From assembly GCF_042659465.1 (NCBI RefSeq), contig NZ_JBHSSW010000066.1, positions 124,001 to 188,000 of the forward strand: a stretch of 64,000 nucleotides of DNA, read 5' to 3'. The position numbers were made by a program, and so were the translations under genes. The first letter of the stretch is position 1, and each line of letters starts with the position of its first letter. Positions 34,319 to 42,543 of this stretch are shown in pieces. The stretch comes from Ponticaulis profundi. GTDB lineage: Bacteria > Pseudomonadota > Alphaproteobacteria > Caulobacterales > Hyphomonadaceae. The notes beneath the pieces were generated by a model. It was not told where the DNA came from. It ran no database searches and saw only the letters and a list, made by a program, of their open reading frames with translations.

Positions 34319-36337
34319 TTGAGCCAGCTGTTCGAACCTTTCGAGGCGAAAGGTTTGCGATTCAAGAATCGCATCATTCACGTTCCAACGACTCTGAACA
34401 TGTCAGATCCGCAAGGGTATGCGACTCGCCGTCTGGCGGCTGCTTATGGCGCGATTGCGCGTGGGGGATATGCAGCCACGATTGTCGGTGCGACCTGCGT
34501 GCGCCGCGACGGCCTGATCAACGAACGCATGCTTGGGCTGTATGACGAAGATTATGTCATTGAGTTTCGTGACACGGTTTCAGAGATCAAGAACAATGAC
34601 TCGCTCGCGGGTATTCAGCTTTTCTATGGCGGTCTGATCCCCGGCCTCGGCACGACAGTGCCACTGAAGGACGGGAAGGGATGGATTCCCGATACCGTTT
34701 CCTGGGGGCCGAGCGACAAATACATTATTGGCAACCCGAAGCCCGGGGTCATTCCGACCGAAGAGTATGAGAACATTGTCGAAGCCTATGCCCAGGCTGC
34801 GCGTCGGTCGAAAGAGGCAGGTTTCGACTTCCTCTCTTTCCACTTCTGTCATGGCTCTCTGCCGCATGCGAACCTGTCTTTGCTGTCCAATCAGGGGCGG
34901 ACAGATAAATATGCGGACCGGTTCCTGATGATCGAGGAGATCATCCAGCGCACGCAAGAGCTTTGTGGCAAGGACTATCCGATCATTCCGCGTCTGTGTG
35001 TGGATGAGAACCTAAAGGGCGGGTTCGATATTGAGTATTTCGCCGAGCATTATGCGCCGCGTCTGCATGCGCTGGGCATTTCGGTGCTCGATTGCACCTT
35101 CGGCTCCATGCTGATGGCGGAAAGCCGTCGTCAGGATATCTCTTCGAATGAGTTCATCGGTCCGAGTTTCTACACGCCGAAAGTGGTGAACAAGGACAAC
35201 ATTCAGACATTGCGCAAACTGTTGGTCGAGAAGGGCATTGATATGCCACTGATCGGGTCTGCCAATCTCATCACTCCGGACCATCTGCGCACAATGGTGG
35301 ACGAGGCCGGTGCGGACTTTGCTGGCGTGTGTCGTCTGTCGCTGGATGATCCCGACTTCCCGAACAAGATGATGGAAGGGCGCGAAGACGAGATTCGCTT
35401 GTCGACGCATACCGGGGCTTCGCTGCTTCAGGGCAATATCTTTGGTAAAGGCTGGGCAGGCTCTGCGCAGAACCCAGTGTTTGGCCGCGATGATGAGTAT
35501 CGGATTATCCCGACGAACCGTCCGAAAAAGGTGGTCGTTGTCGGCGGCGGCTCAGGCGGCATGGAGTATGCCATCACCGCCAAGGAGATCGGGCATGACG
35601 TTGTCGTGCTGGAGAAGTCTGACTCGCTGGGCGGCGCCATGGACTGGGCAGGTAATTATAAGAACCTGCCGAATATGGAAATGCTACGCAACCAGCCGAA
35701 CTATCATCGCAAGATGATGGAGAAATGGGGTGTTGAAGCGAAGCTGGGCGTCGAGGCGGATGTCGACACAATTCTCGCAGAAAAGCCTGATGTGGTGGTG
35801 CTGGCAACGGGCGGAAAGCCTGCCATGCCGCAGATTGAGGGTCTTGAAGATGCGCTTGCGTCCAGCTTTGCCTGTACGATTGATGAGGCCATGGCCCGTA
35901 AAAATGCGCCGGAACTCGGTCAAAAAGTTCTCGTGTGGGGAGCAGGAGAGGGAGCCGAACTTGCCGTCGATCTGAAGATCGGCGGCAAGGAGGTACGCCT
36001 TCTCGATGTCCTGCCACAATATGTGCCGGCCAATTATATTGGCTCGCGGGTATGGGCTATCATGGCATTGATGCCGATCTATGGTGTGACCTTTGAAGGT
36101 AACCGGCTGCTGACCTCTCTGAAAGATGGCAAGGCGACCTTCCAGGACAGTGATGGCGGCGAAGAGACCATCGAAGCGGACAATATCGTCATCTGTCCGG
36201 GACGTGCACCGAACAATGATCTTGCTGACGCGCTGCGTGGTAAGAAGGTGCCGGTTCAGGTGATCGGTGATGCACGCATGCCGCGTTCCTACGGCAACGC
36301 GATCCATGAGGCAGCTTATCTGGTCCGCCAGCTCTAG
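34319..36337 (+). CDS. OYE-family NADH:flavin oxidoreductase / dienoyl-CoA reductase-like, lacking Fe-S cysteines
   Basis: 672 residues, starting with TTG 34319 behind GAGGGAGGAAAA. Residues 1-370 form an FMN-binding old-yellow-enzyme barrel (FEAKGLRFKNRIIHVPTT, FDFLSFHFCHGSLPHANLSLLSNQGRTDKY). Residues 395-672 are a flavin/NAD(P) reductase part (KKVVVVGGGSGGMEYAITAKEIGHDVVVLEK, VVVLATGGKP, NIVICPGRAPNNDL). The layout is that of FadH-type 2,4-dienoyl-CoA reductases. However, the segment that holds the CxxCxxxC-plus-C cluster ligands (residues about 356-391) has no cysteine: it reads LSTHTGASL and GSAQNP. It is the first gene of the operon and probably reduces a C=C bond in an unsaturated or cyclic substrate. 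Confidence 0.85.
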   Translation: MSQLFEPFEAKGLRFKNRIIHVPTTLNMSDPQGYATRRLAAAYGAIARGGYAATIVGATCVRRDGLINERMLGLYDEDYVIEFRDTVSEIKNNDSLAGIQLFYGGLIPGLGTTVPLKDGKGWIPDTVSWGPSDKYIIGNPKPGVIPTEEYENIVEAYAQAARRSKEAGFDFLSFHFCHGSLPHANLSLLSNQGRTDKYADRFLMIEEIIQRTQELCGKDYPIIPRLCVDENLKGGFDIEYFAEHYAPRLHALGISVLDCTFGSMLMAESRRQDISSNEFIGPSFYTPKVVNKDNIQTLRKLLVEKGIDMPLIGSANLITPDHLRTMVDEAGADFAGVCRLSLDDPDFPNKMMEGREDEIRLSTHTGASLLQGNIFGKGWAGSAQNPVFGRDDEYRIIPTNRPKKVVVVGGGSGGMEYAITAKEIGHDVVVLEKSDSLGGAMDWAGNYKNLPNMEMLRNQPNYHRKMMEKWGVEAKLGVEADVDTILAEKPDVVVLATGGKPAMPQIEGLEDALASSFACTIDEAMARKNAPELGQKVLVWGAGEGAELAVDLKIGGKEVRLLDVLPQYVPANYIGSRVWAIMALMPIYGVTFEGNRLLTSLKDGKATFQDSDGGEETIEADNIVICPGRAPNNDLADALRGKKVPVQVIGDARMPRSYGNAIHEAAYLVRQL

Positions 36338-36400
36338 AGCGAAGTTGAGAAGACTTGCGGAGAGGCTGGCATAGAACCGGCCCTCCGATGGGAGGAAAAC

Positions 36401-37252
36401 ATGTCGGGAAGACTGGAGAACAAGGTCGCACTCATCACCGGAGGGTGTTCCGGGATCGGCCTGGCGACCGTCGAGCGCTTCATCGCAGAAGGCGCGCAGG
36501 TCGTCATCGCAGATGTGCAGGATGAGAAAGGTCAGAGCCTCGAAAAGCGTTTTGCAAACAAGGCAATCTATCGCAATTGCGATGTAACGCACGAGGATGC
36601 GATTGCAGCAGCTGTGTCCGCGGCCAAGTCAGAATTTGGCGGACTGGATATCCTGTTCAACAATGCTGGCGCGGGCGGAACGCCTGCAGGCGTGATGGAT
36701 ATGCCCGAAGATGATTGGGACTTCGCCATGAACCTGTTGCTCCGCGCACCTATGCTGGGGATGAAGCATGCCGCGCCGCTGATGGCAGAGCGCGGTGGTG
36801 GCTCGATCATCAATACGGCATCGATTGCAGGTCTCGAGGCTGGGTGGGGGCTCGCTTATGGCGTGGCCAAGGCCGGTGTGATCCATCTGAGCAAGCTCGG
36901 TGCTGCAGATCTCGCAAGGCACAATATCCGCGTCAATGCGATCTGTCCCGGTGTGATCGTCACGCCGATTTTTGGCGTGACGGCAGGTCTGTCGCGTCCG
37001 GTCGCAGACCAGATGACAGGCCGACTGACCGAAGCAGCCGGCAAGATGCAGCCCATGCGTATGGCCGGTCAGCCGGAAGACATTGCATCGGCCGCGCTCT
37101 ATTTCGCAAGCGACGACTCCAAGTTCGTGACGGGAACACACCAGGTCGTAGATGGCGGTATTACCGTTGGTCAGCGCATTTCCTGGGATGAGACGGCCAT
37201 ACTGCCGCTTCATGAGGCGATGATCGCCGCAATGCCTGACGCTGCAGAATAA
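36401..37252 (+). CDS. SDR family oxidoreductase
   Basis: 283 residues with the classical short-chain dehydrogenase pattern: the cofactor motif TGGCSGIG (residues about 14-21), an acidic VVIADVQD that favours NAD(H), NNAGAGG, the catalytic Ser in INTASIAG and YGVAKAG (Y-x-x-x-K), and the ICPGVIVTP segment. A C-terminal extension after VDGGITVG is slightly longer than usual. It likely oxidises a hydroxyacyl-CoA or alcohol intermediate of the operon's pathway. It starts 63 bases after the oxidoreductase, behind GGGAGGAAAAC, and is followed 11 bases later by the DUF35 gene. Confidence 0.88.
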   Translation: MSGRLENKVALITGGCSGIGLATVERFIAEGAQVVIADVQDEKGQSLEKRFANKAIYRNCDVTHEDAIAAAVSAAKSEFGGLDILFNNAGAGGTPAGVMDMPEDDWDFAMNLLLRAPMLGMKHAAPLMAERGGGSIINTASIAGLEAGWGLAYGVAKAGVIHLSKLGAADLARHNIRVNAICPGVIVTPIFGVTAGLSRPVADQMTGRLTEAAGKMQPMRMAGQPEDIASAALYFASDDSKFVTGTHQVVDGGITVGQRISWDETAILPLHEAMIAAMPDAAE

Positions 37253-37263
37253 GGACACTCAGC

Positions 37264-37686
37264 ATGACAACAGCAGAACTCGCACCGCCAATTGCGCCGT
37301 TTGTCCAAAGAGATGACAGCGGAACGCCTTTCATCGTGGGCTCGAAATGTACATCCTGTGGCCATGTCTATATCGGCGAAAGAAGCGTATGTGCGAACTG
37401 CACGGCACGCGACCAGATGGAGCCTGTTCACGTCGCTGAGACCGGCAAGCTGTATGTTTACACCATCGTCCATCGGTCTTTTCCAGGCGTAAAAACACCC
37501 TTTGTCGACGTCATCGTCGATATGGATGACGGCTCACACCTGAAAGGAACGTTGCACGGCGTTGAGCCTGACGAGGCCAAAATTCCATTTGATCTGCCGG
37601 TGAAGCTCGTCTTCCGGGAAGAGACCCCCATCAACAAGCCCGATACCGCGTATCTCACCTACGCGTTTGCGCCGCTCAACGCGTAA
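37264..37686 (+). CDS. DUF35 Zn-ribbon/OB-fold protein, thiolase partner
   Basis: 140 residues. A rubredoxin-like zinc ribbon at about residues 28-50 has two CxxC pairs (CTSC then CANC, 11 residues apart), followed by an OB-fold (GKLYVYTIVHRSFPGVKTPFVDVIVDMDDGSHLKGTLHGV). DUF35 proteins bind acyl-CoA and form complexes with SCP2-type thiolases or thiolase-like aldolases, for example ChsH2 with Ltp2 in steroid side-chain breakdown. Here the thiolase gene follows after 11 bases, which supports the same partnership. It has no enzyme active site of its own. Confidence 0.87.
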   Translation: MTTAELAPPIAPFVQRDDSGTPFIVGSKCTSCGHVYIGERSVCANCTARDQMEPVHVAETGKLYVYTIVHRSFPGVKTPFVDVIVDMDDGSHLKGTLHGVEPDEAKIPFDLPVKLVFREETPINKPDTAYLTYAFAPLNA

Positions 37687-37697
37687 GGAGACCCGAC

Positions 37698-38846
37698 ATG
37701 TCAGACGTCTATATTGCAGGAATTGATATGATCCGGTTCGGTCGATATCCGGACCGAACTGTGCCGGGGCTTGCCGCTGAAGCCGCGCTCATGGCGCTCG
37801 ACGATGCGGGCCTGAGCATTAAGGACATGCAAGCTCTGTATTGCGGAAACCTTGGCCAGGCAAACGGGATGGTTGGTCAGCGAATGCTTGCTGAAATTGG
37901 CCAGACCGGCATCCCCGTGACCAATGTTGCAAATGCCTGCGCAACCGGCGCGACGGCGTTTCGCGATGCCTGGATGGCCGTAAAAGCCGGTGTCTATGAC
38001 ATCGTACTTGCTGTCGGTGTTGAGCAGATGGGTAAAGGCCTGCTCGGCGGAGGCGCAGGAGGACCGTCACCCGAAGGTCTGATCGGCTCGGGCACCATGC
38101 CAGCCATGTTTAGCCACGTCGGGATGGAGCACGCTCGCAAATACGGCACGACCTTTGATCAGTTTGCGCGGGTTTCCGTGAAGAACCACTGGCATTCGAC
38201 GATGAATGAGAAGTCGATGTACCGGAAGGAGACACCGCTGCAGGAAGTCATGTCTGCAGAAATGATCGCCTGGCCGAACACCAAACTGATGTGTTCTGTC
38301 AATGTCGACGGGTCTGCGGCCGCTGTTCTGATTTCCGAAAAGAAAATGAAAGAGCTCGGTCTTACCGATCGTGCCGTTCGTGTCCGCGCGTCTGAAATGA
38401 GCTCAAACCCGTTTCAGGAACGTCAGATGGCGATGCCGGATTTCAGTGCTGCGACGCGCGTTGCGGCAGCATCCGCCTATGAGCGGGCCGGTGTGGGGCC
38501 AGACGATATCAATCTGATTGAGCTGCATGACTGCTTCGCAACGGCTGAGATCGTGCACTATGAAAATCTCGGCATCTGCAAGGATGGCGAAGCCGGGCGT
38601 CTGATCAATGATGGTGAAACCCAGCTTGGCGGACGTATTCCTGTGAATGTGTCCGGTGGTTTGCTTTCAAAGGGGCATCCGCTCGGTGCGACTGGGATTG
38701 CGAACATCTATGAGATTTCGACACATTTGCGTGGCCGTGCCGGTGACCGTCAGGTCGAAGGTGCGCGCATGGGGCTGACGCATGTTGTCGGCGGCGGCCC
38801 GGGAATGGGAACAGCCTGCGCGATCCACATTCTGGAAAAGGTGTAG
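37698..38846 (+). CDS. Thiolase, SCP2/lipid-transfer type
   Basis: 382 residues. The nucleophile region reads NVANACATGATAFRDA near residue 80, so the acylated Cys is retained, unlike the Ltp2-type aldolases that have lost it. Further motifs are ELHDCFATAEIVHYENLGI near residue 275 and GGLLSKGHPLGATGIA near 320. The C-terminal GGGPGMGTACAIHIL replaces the usual C-x-G-G-G-x-G of biosynthetic thiolases, as in SCPx thiolases. It would split a 3-ketoacyl-CoA with CoA, with the DUF35 protein as structural partner. It is flanked by 11-base and 4-base gaps in a tight operon. Confidence 0.88.
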   Translation: MSDVYIAGIDMIRFGRYPDRTVPGLAAEAALMALDDAGLSIKDMQALYCGNLGQANGMVGQRMLAEIGQTGIPVTNVANACATGATAFRDAWMAVKAGVYDIVLAVGVEQMGKGLLGGGAGGPSPEGLIGSGTMPAMFSHVGMEHARKYGTTFDQFARVSVKNHWHSTMNEKSMYRKETPLQEVMSAEMIAWPNTKLMCSVNVDGSAAAVLISEKKMKELGLTDRAVRVRASEMSSNPFQERQMAMPDFSAATRVAAASAYERAGVGPDDINLIELHDCFATAEIVHYENLGICKDGEAGRLINDGETQLGGRIPVNVSGGLLSKGHPLGATGIANIYEISTHLRGRAGDRQVEGARMGLTHVVGGGPGMGTACAIHILEKV

Positions 38847-38850
38847 GCCC

Positions 38851-39750
38851 ATGAAGGATTTCAAAGACAGCGTCGCCGTTGTTACGGGCGGTGCAAGTGG
38901 TCTTGGGTTTGCCCTTGCGAAAGCTGCGCAGGCGCGAGGCGCCAAGCTGGTGATTGCCGACATCCGCGAAGACGCATTGGAGGCAGCAGAAGCGGAACTT
39001 TCCGGCGGTGGTGATGTCATGACCTTTCGCGTTGATGTGTCGAAAGGTGAGGAGCTGCAGGCGCTGGCGGACGCCACGATTGAGCACTTCGGCAAGGTCA
39101 ATATGCTGTTCAATAACGCCGGGATCTTTGCCTCTGGCCTGACCTGGGAGACCTCCGAGGAGGAATATGACTGGGTGATCGGTGTGAACCAGAGGTCCGT
39201 CTTCAATGGTATCAGATCGTTCGTGCCACTCATGCTGAAGCAGAACGATCCGTGCCATGTGATTACGGTATCTTCCGGCGCCGGTATAACCGTAAATCCG
39301 GGCTTCTGTACCTACTCAATGACGAAGCACGCCGTGGTCGGTCTAACCGAGGCGCTTTACCTGGATCTCCAGGCGCAGGGCGCCGAGAATATCGGTGTGA
39401 CCATTGTCATGCCAGGAATGTCTCAGTCAGGGATCATGTCTCCTGAGAAGACCACACCGAATGCCCTTCAGAAGGAAGTCGGGAATCGCAAATCGAATAA
39501 CATCCTGAAGGCACTGGAAACCGTTATGCAGGCCGGTGTCGACGCAGGGCTTCCTGCCGACGAGCTCGCTGAAATTGTTTTTCAGGCGATCGAACGAGAC
39601 GATCTTTATGTGCTGCCGGCCTTTATGGATGAAGGCAATCAGGCTTTCGCTGCGGCCGTGGCGATGGGACGTGCAACGGGGCAGAATAACTATCCACCTT
39701 TCACAGAAGCCTTTTTGCAGACATTAAAGGAAATCGAACAAGCCGGATAA
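38851..39750 (+). CDS. SDR family oxidoreductase
   Basis: 299 residues from ATG 38851. The open frame extends upstream to 38782, but that stretch lies inside the thiolase gene. The cofactor motif is TGGASGLG, NNAG follows, the catalytic Ser is in ITVSSGAG, and YSMTKHA supplies Y-x-x-x-K. The C-terminal part (DAGLPADELAEIVFQAIERDDLYVLPAF) is the form seen in SDRs that act on bulky or cyclic alcohols. The acidic LVIADIRED suggests NAD(H). It starts four bases after the thiolase stop. The substrate is unknown. Confidence 0.88.
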   Translation: MKDFKDSVAVVTGGASGLGFALAKAAQARGAKLVIADIREDALEAAEAELSGGGDVMTFRVDVSKGEELQALADATIEHFGKVNMLFNNAGIFASGLTWETSEEEYDWVIGVNQRSVFNGIRSFVPLMLKQNDPCHVITVSSGAGITVNPGFCTYSMTKHAVVGLTEALYLDLQAQGAENIGVTIVMPGMSQSGIMSPEKTTPNALQKEVGNRKSNNILKALETVMQAGVDAGLPADELAEIVFQAIERDDLYVLPAFMDEGNQAFAAAVAMGRATGQNNYPPFTEAFLQTLKEIEQAG

Positions 39751-39792
39751 GGCGCCAGAAGAGCGCCGCCGGATATATCGGGAGGAAAACGC

Positions 39793-40953
39793 ATGCATGG
39801 TCTGAACGAAGACCAGATGATGATGCGTGATGTGGCCGCGAAGTTCGCGAAGAACGAACTCATGCCCATCGCCAATGACATCGATCTGACAGAAGAAACA
39901 CCGGAATGGGTCATCAAACGTTGTGGAGAGCTTGGTTTTCTTGGCGTCTTTATTCCTGAGGAATATGGCGGGATAGATGCAGGGCTGACGACGGCGTGCC
40001 TGATCCTGGAGGAAATTGCAAAAGCCAGTCCCGCCTTCGCCGGTGTGCTGTCGGTCGAGATGATCCTCTGCCCGGAAACGGTTCGCTTATTGGGCAATGA
40101 AGAACAGAAGAAGCGACTGCTTCCTGCGTCTGCCAGTGGTGAACGGGTTATGGCTTATTCGCAGACGGAACCTTCCGGAGCAGCAAATATTGGCTTTCAC
40201 CAGACGCGTTTGACCGAAGACGGAAACGGGTATCGGCTAAACGGTCATAAACTGTTCTGCACGCAGGGGCACGCGAAAACCTATCTGGTGATGTGCCGGA
40301 CCGAAAAAGACGGTCAGCAGGGATATGGCTGCGTCATCGTTGAAGCAGAAGACGAAGGTTTCGACATTCAGAAATATGAAGACAAGCTGGGCTGGCGCGG
40401 CACGAATACCGGACCGATCGCCTTCAATAATGTGTCGATTTCGGCAGATGATATTCTTGGGAATATTCTGTCCGGAGGTCCGGATCACGGCCCAGCAAAT
40501 CAAGTGAGCTTTATGGGCCACGCAGCGACATCACTCGGCTGTATGGAAGGCCTGTTCGATCTGACGATGGAGTATATCAAACAGCGTGAACTCTATGGCG
40601 AGTCCATGCTTCGTTTGTCTCCGATCACAGACCGTATGGCGCAGATTTTTACCAAAATCGAAGCCTGCCGGGCATTGCTCTACAGCTCCACAGCCCAGCA
40701 TGAGGCGGGTACGATGACGCTTCCGATGGGCAGCGCCTGTAAGGCGTATATCTGCGATACGGCCTTCGAGTGTACGAGCCAGCTGCTGCAGATGTGGGGT
40801 GGCAGTGGCATTATGAACTCGACAGGTGTGAACCGATACATGCGGGATGCTCGCGCCAAGATGGTCGCCGAAGCGACGACTGAAATGCATCACTCAATTA
40901 TTGCAACCGCGCTGGATCTGGGTGGCCCATTCGCCCCCGGCGCACGCCTTTGA
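39793..40953 (+). CDS. Acyl-CoA dehydrogenase
   Basis: 386 residues, full length for a four-helix/beta/four-helix acyl-CoA dehydrogenase. N-terminal GLNEDQMMMRDVAAKFAKNELMPIA, middle-domain FAD contacts AYSQTEPSGAANIGF and LNGHKLFCTQGHAKTYLVM, and C-terminal QMWGGSGIMNSTGVNRYMRDARAKMVAEATTEM. The usual YEGT before the C-terminus is replaced by AEATTEM, so the base residue is not certain. It introduces the alpha-beta double bond in an acyl-CoA, passing electrons to ETF. It follows the SDR by 42 bases, behind GGGAGGAAAAC, the same leader sequence as the first SDR. Confidence 0.9.
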   Translation: MHGLNEDQMMMRDVAAKFAKNELMPIANDIDLTEETPEWVIKRCGELGFLGVFIPEEYGGIDAGLTTACLILEEIAKASPAFAGVLSVEMILCPETVRLLGNEEQKKRLLPASASGERVMAYSQTEPSGAANIGFHQTRLTEDGNGYRLNGHKLFCTQGHAKTYLVMCRTEKDGQQGYGCVIVEAEDEGFDIQKYEDKLGWRGTNTGPIAFNNVSISADDILGNILSGGPDHGPANQVSFMGHAATSLGCMEGLFDLTMEYIKQRELYGESMLRLSPITDRMAQIFTKIEACRALLYSSTAQHEAGTMTLPMGSACKAYICDTAFECTSQLLQMWGGSGIMNSTGVNRYMRDARAKMVAEATTEMHHSIIATALDLGGPFAPGARL

Positions 40954-40983
40954 TTTTCCAGATTTGAGAACAGGACCCTTGTG

Positions 40984-42543
40984 ATGAGCAACGCAGAAAC
41001 CTTTCTTCATCCGTCCGAATATCCCGTCTCGCCGGTCATGAACGCTTTGGTGAGAGACTGGAACAAGCCGATTGTTGAGCTGGTTGGTGGCCGCAGCTGG
41101 ACGGGCGGTGATATCATTATGAAGATCAGCCAGTTGACGCAGGCGCTTCAGGAAGCTGGCGTCAAAGGTGGTGCGCGTGTTGCCTTGCTGGCGGGCAATT
41201 CGATCGAAGTGCTTCTCCTGCACAATGCGCTTGGTTTTGCAGGCGGCTGCCTGGTCGCGATGCATCCTATGGGGTCAGCGGATGACCATTTGTTTGCGAT
41301 TGAAGACGGTGAGGTCGATTTTCTGATCTATGACCCATCCAAGTTCGCCAAGCGCGTTGAAGAACTCCAGCAGCGAACGAACCGTTTGAAGTCGATCCTG
41401 TCGCTTGGTGATGGCAAACTCGGTGAGGATCTCCTGAAGCAGGCTGAGGCCAAAACACCTGGGCCTCTGACGGCTCCAGAGCTGCCGGATAACGCGATTA
41501 CGCGGCTTTCTTACTCCGGTGGCACCACGGGAACGCCTAAGGCGATACCCGGCTCACCGCGAGTGGGCGCGATGGCGTCGCAAATCATGATGACGGACTG
41601 GGAGTGGCCGACTGAGCCGCGCATGCTGGCTGTGGTTCCTCTCAGCCATGCGGGCGGTAGTCTGTTTGGTCCGACCGTTCTGAAAAGCGGCACCATGGTT
41701 GTTATGACGAGCTTTGATCCGGCCGAGGTGATGCGCGTTATTCAGGAACACAAGATCACCTGCACCATGCTCGTGCCAACCATGATCTACGCCATTCTCG
41801 ATCATCCGGATTTCGACAAATACGATCTCTCGAGTCTGGAAACGATCTTCTACGGTGCCTCGCTCATGTCGCCTGTGCGCTTGAAAGAAGGGATTGAGCG
41901 GATCGGTCCGGTGTTCTTCCAGTTTTATGGTCAGGCCGAAGCACCCATGACCGTGATGACACTTCGCCGGTCTGAGCACGATCCGAATAATTTGGAGAGG
42001 CTGGCGTCATGCGGTCGTCCGACGCCATGGTTGAATGTGGCACTGCTGGATGATGACGATCAACCCGTGCCGGATGGTGAGCCAGGGGAAATCTGTGTTC
42101 GCGGGCCACTGGTTATGGATGGGTATCTGAACCGTGATGAGCTGAACAAGCAGACGTTTTCAGGAGGCTGGCTGCATACAGGTGACGTTGCGCTGAAAGA
42201 CCCGGATGGTTTCTATCGGATCGTTGATCGCAAAAAGGATATGATTGTCACCGGTGGTTTCAATGTGTTCCCGTCTGAAGTCGAAAATGTCATCGCTCAA
42301 CATCCATCCGTGGCGCAGGTGTCTGTCTTCGGTGTGCCGGATGAAAAATGGGGCGAAGCTGTTCAGGCAGCTGTTGTTCTGCGTCCGGGAGCGCGTGTGG
42401 AGGCTTCTGAGCTGATCGCACTCGTGCGGGAACACAAAGGTCCTGTTCAGGCACCGAAAAACATTGTCTTCATTGATGCCATTCCACAGACGGCTGTGGG
42501 AAAGCCGGACAAGAAAGCCCTGAAAGCGGCGTATGCCGCTTAA
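40984..42543 (+). CDS. Acyl-CoA synthetase (AMP-dependent ligase)
   Basis: 519 residues. The ATP-phosphate loop is LSYSGGTTGTPKAIPGS near residue 178, the acyl pocket region FFQFYGQAEAPMTVM near 318, the hinge VDRKKDMIVTGGFNVFPSEVE near 418, and the adenylation lysine lies in PQTAVGKPDKKAL near 510. It activates a carboxylic acid to its CoA thioester, presumably the pathway's entry substrate. A GTG at 40981 and an ATG at 40984 are both possible starts behind AGGA; I use the ATG. The stop shares the palindrome TTAA with the stop of the convergent gene. Confidence 0.92.
   Translation: MSNAETFLHPSEYPVSPVMNALVRDWNKPIVELVGGRSWTGGDIIMKISQLTQALQEAGVKGGARVALLAGNSIEVLLLHNALGFAGGCLVAMHPMGSADDHLFAIEDGEVDFLIYDPSKFAKRVEELQQRTNRLKSILSLGDGKLGEDLLKQAEAKTPGPLTAPELPDNAITRLSYSGGTTGTPKAIPGSPRVGAMASQIMMTDWEWPTEPRMLAVVPLSHAGGSLFGPTVLKSGTMVVMTSFDPAEVMRVIQEHKITCTMLVPTMIYAILDHPDFDKYDLSSLETIFYGASLMSPVRLKEGIERIGPVFFQFYGQAEAPMTVMTLRRSEHDPNNLERLASCGRPTPWLNVALLDDDDQPVPDGEPGEICVRGPLVMDGYLNRDELNKQTFSGGWLHTGDVALKDPDGFYRIVDRKKDMIVTGGFNVFPSEVENVIAQHPSVAQVSVFGVPDEKWGEAVQAAVVLRPGARVEASELIALVREHKGPVQAPKNIVFIDAIPQTAVGKPDKKALKAAYAA

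Noticed and set aside
35684..36592. 302-codon frame opposite the OYE-type gene
   Set aside because: It lies almost wholly under a well-supported gene and has no recognisable motif; its length reflects codon bias of the sense gene.
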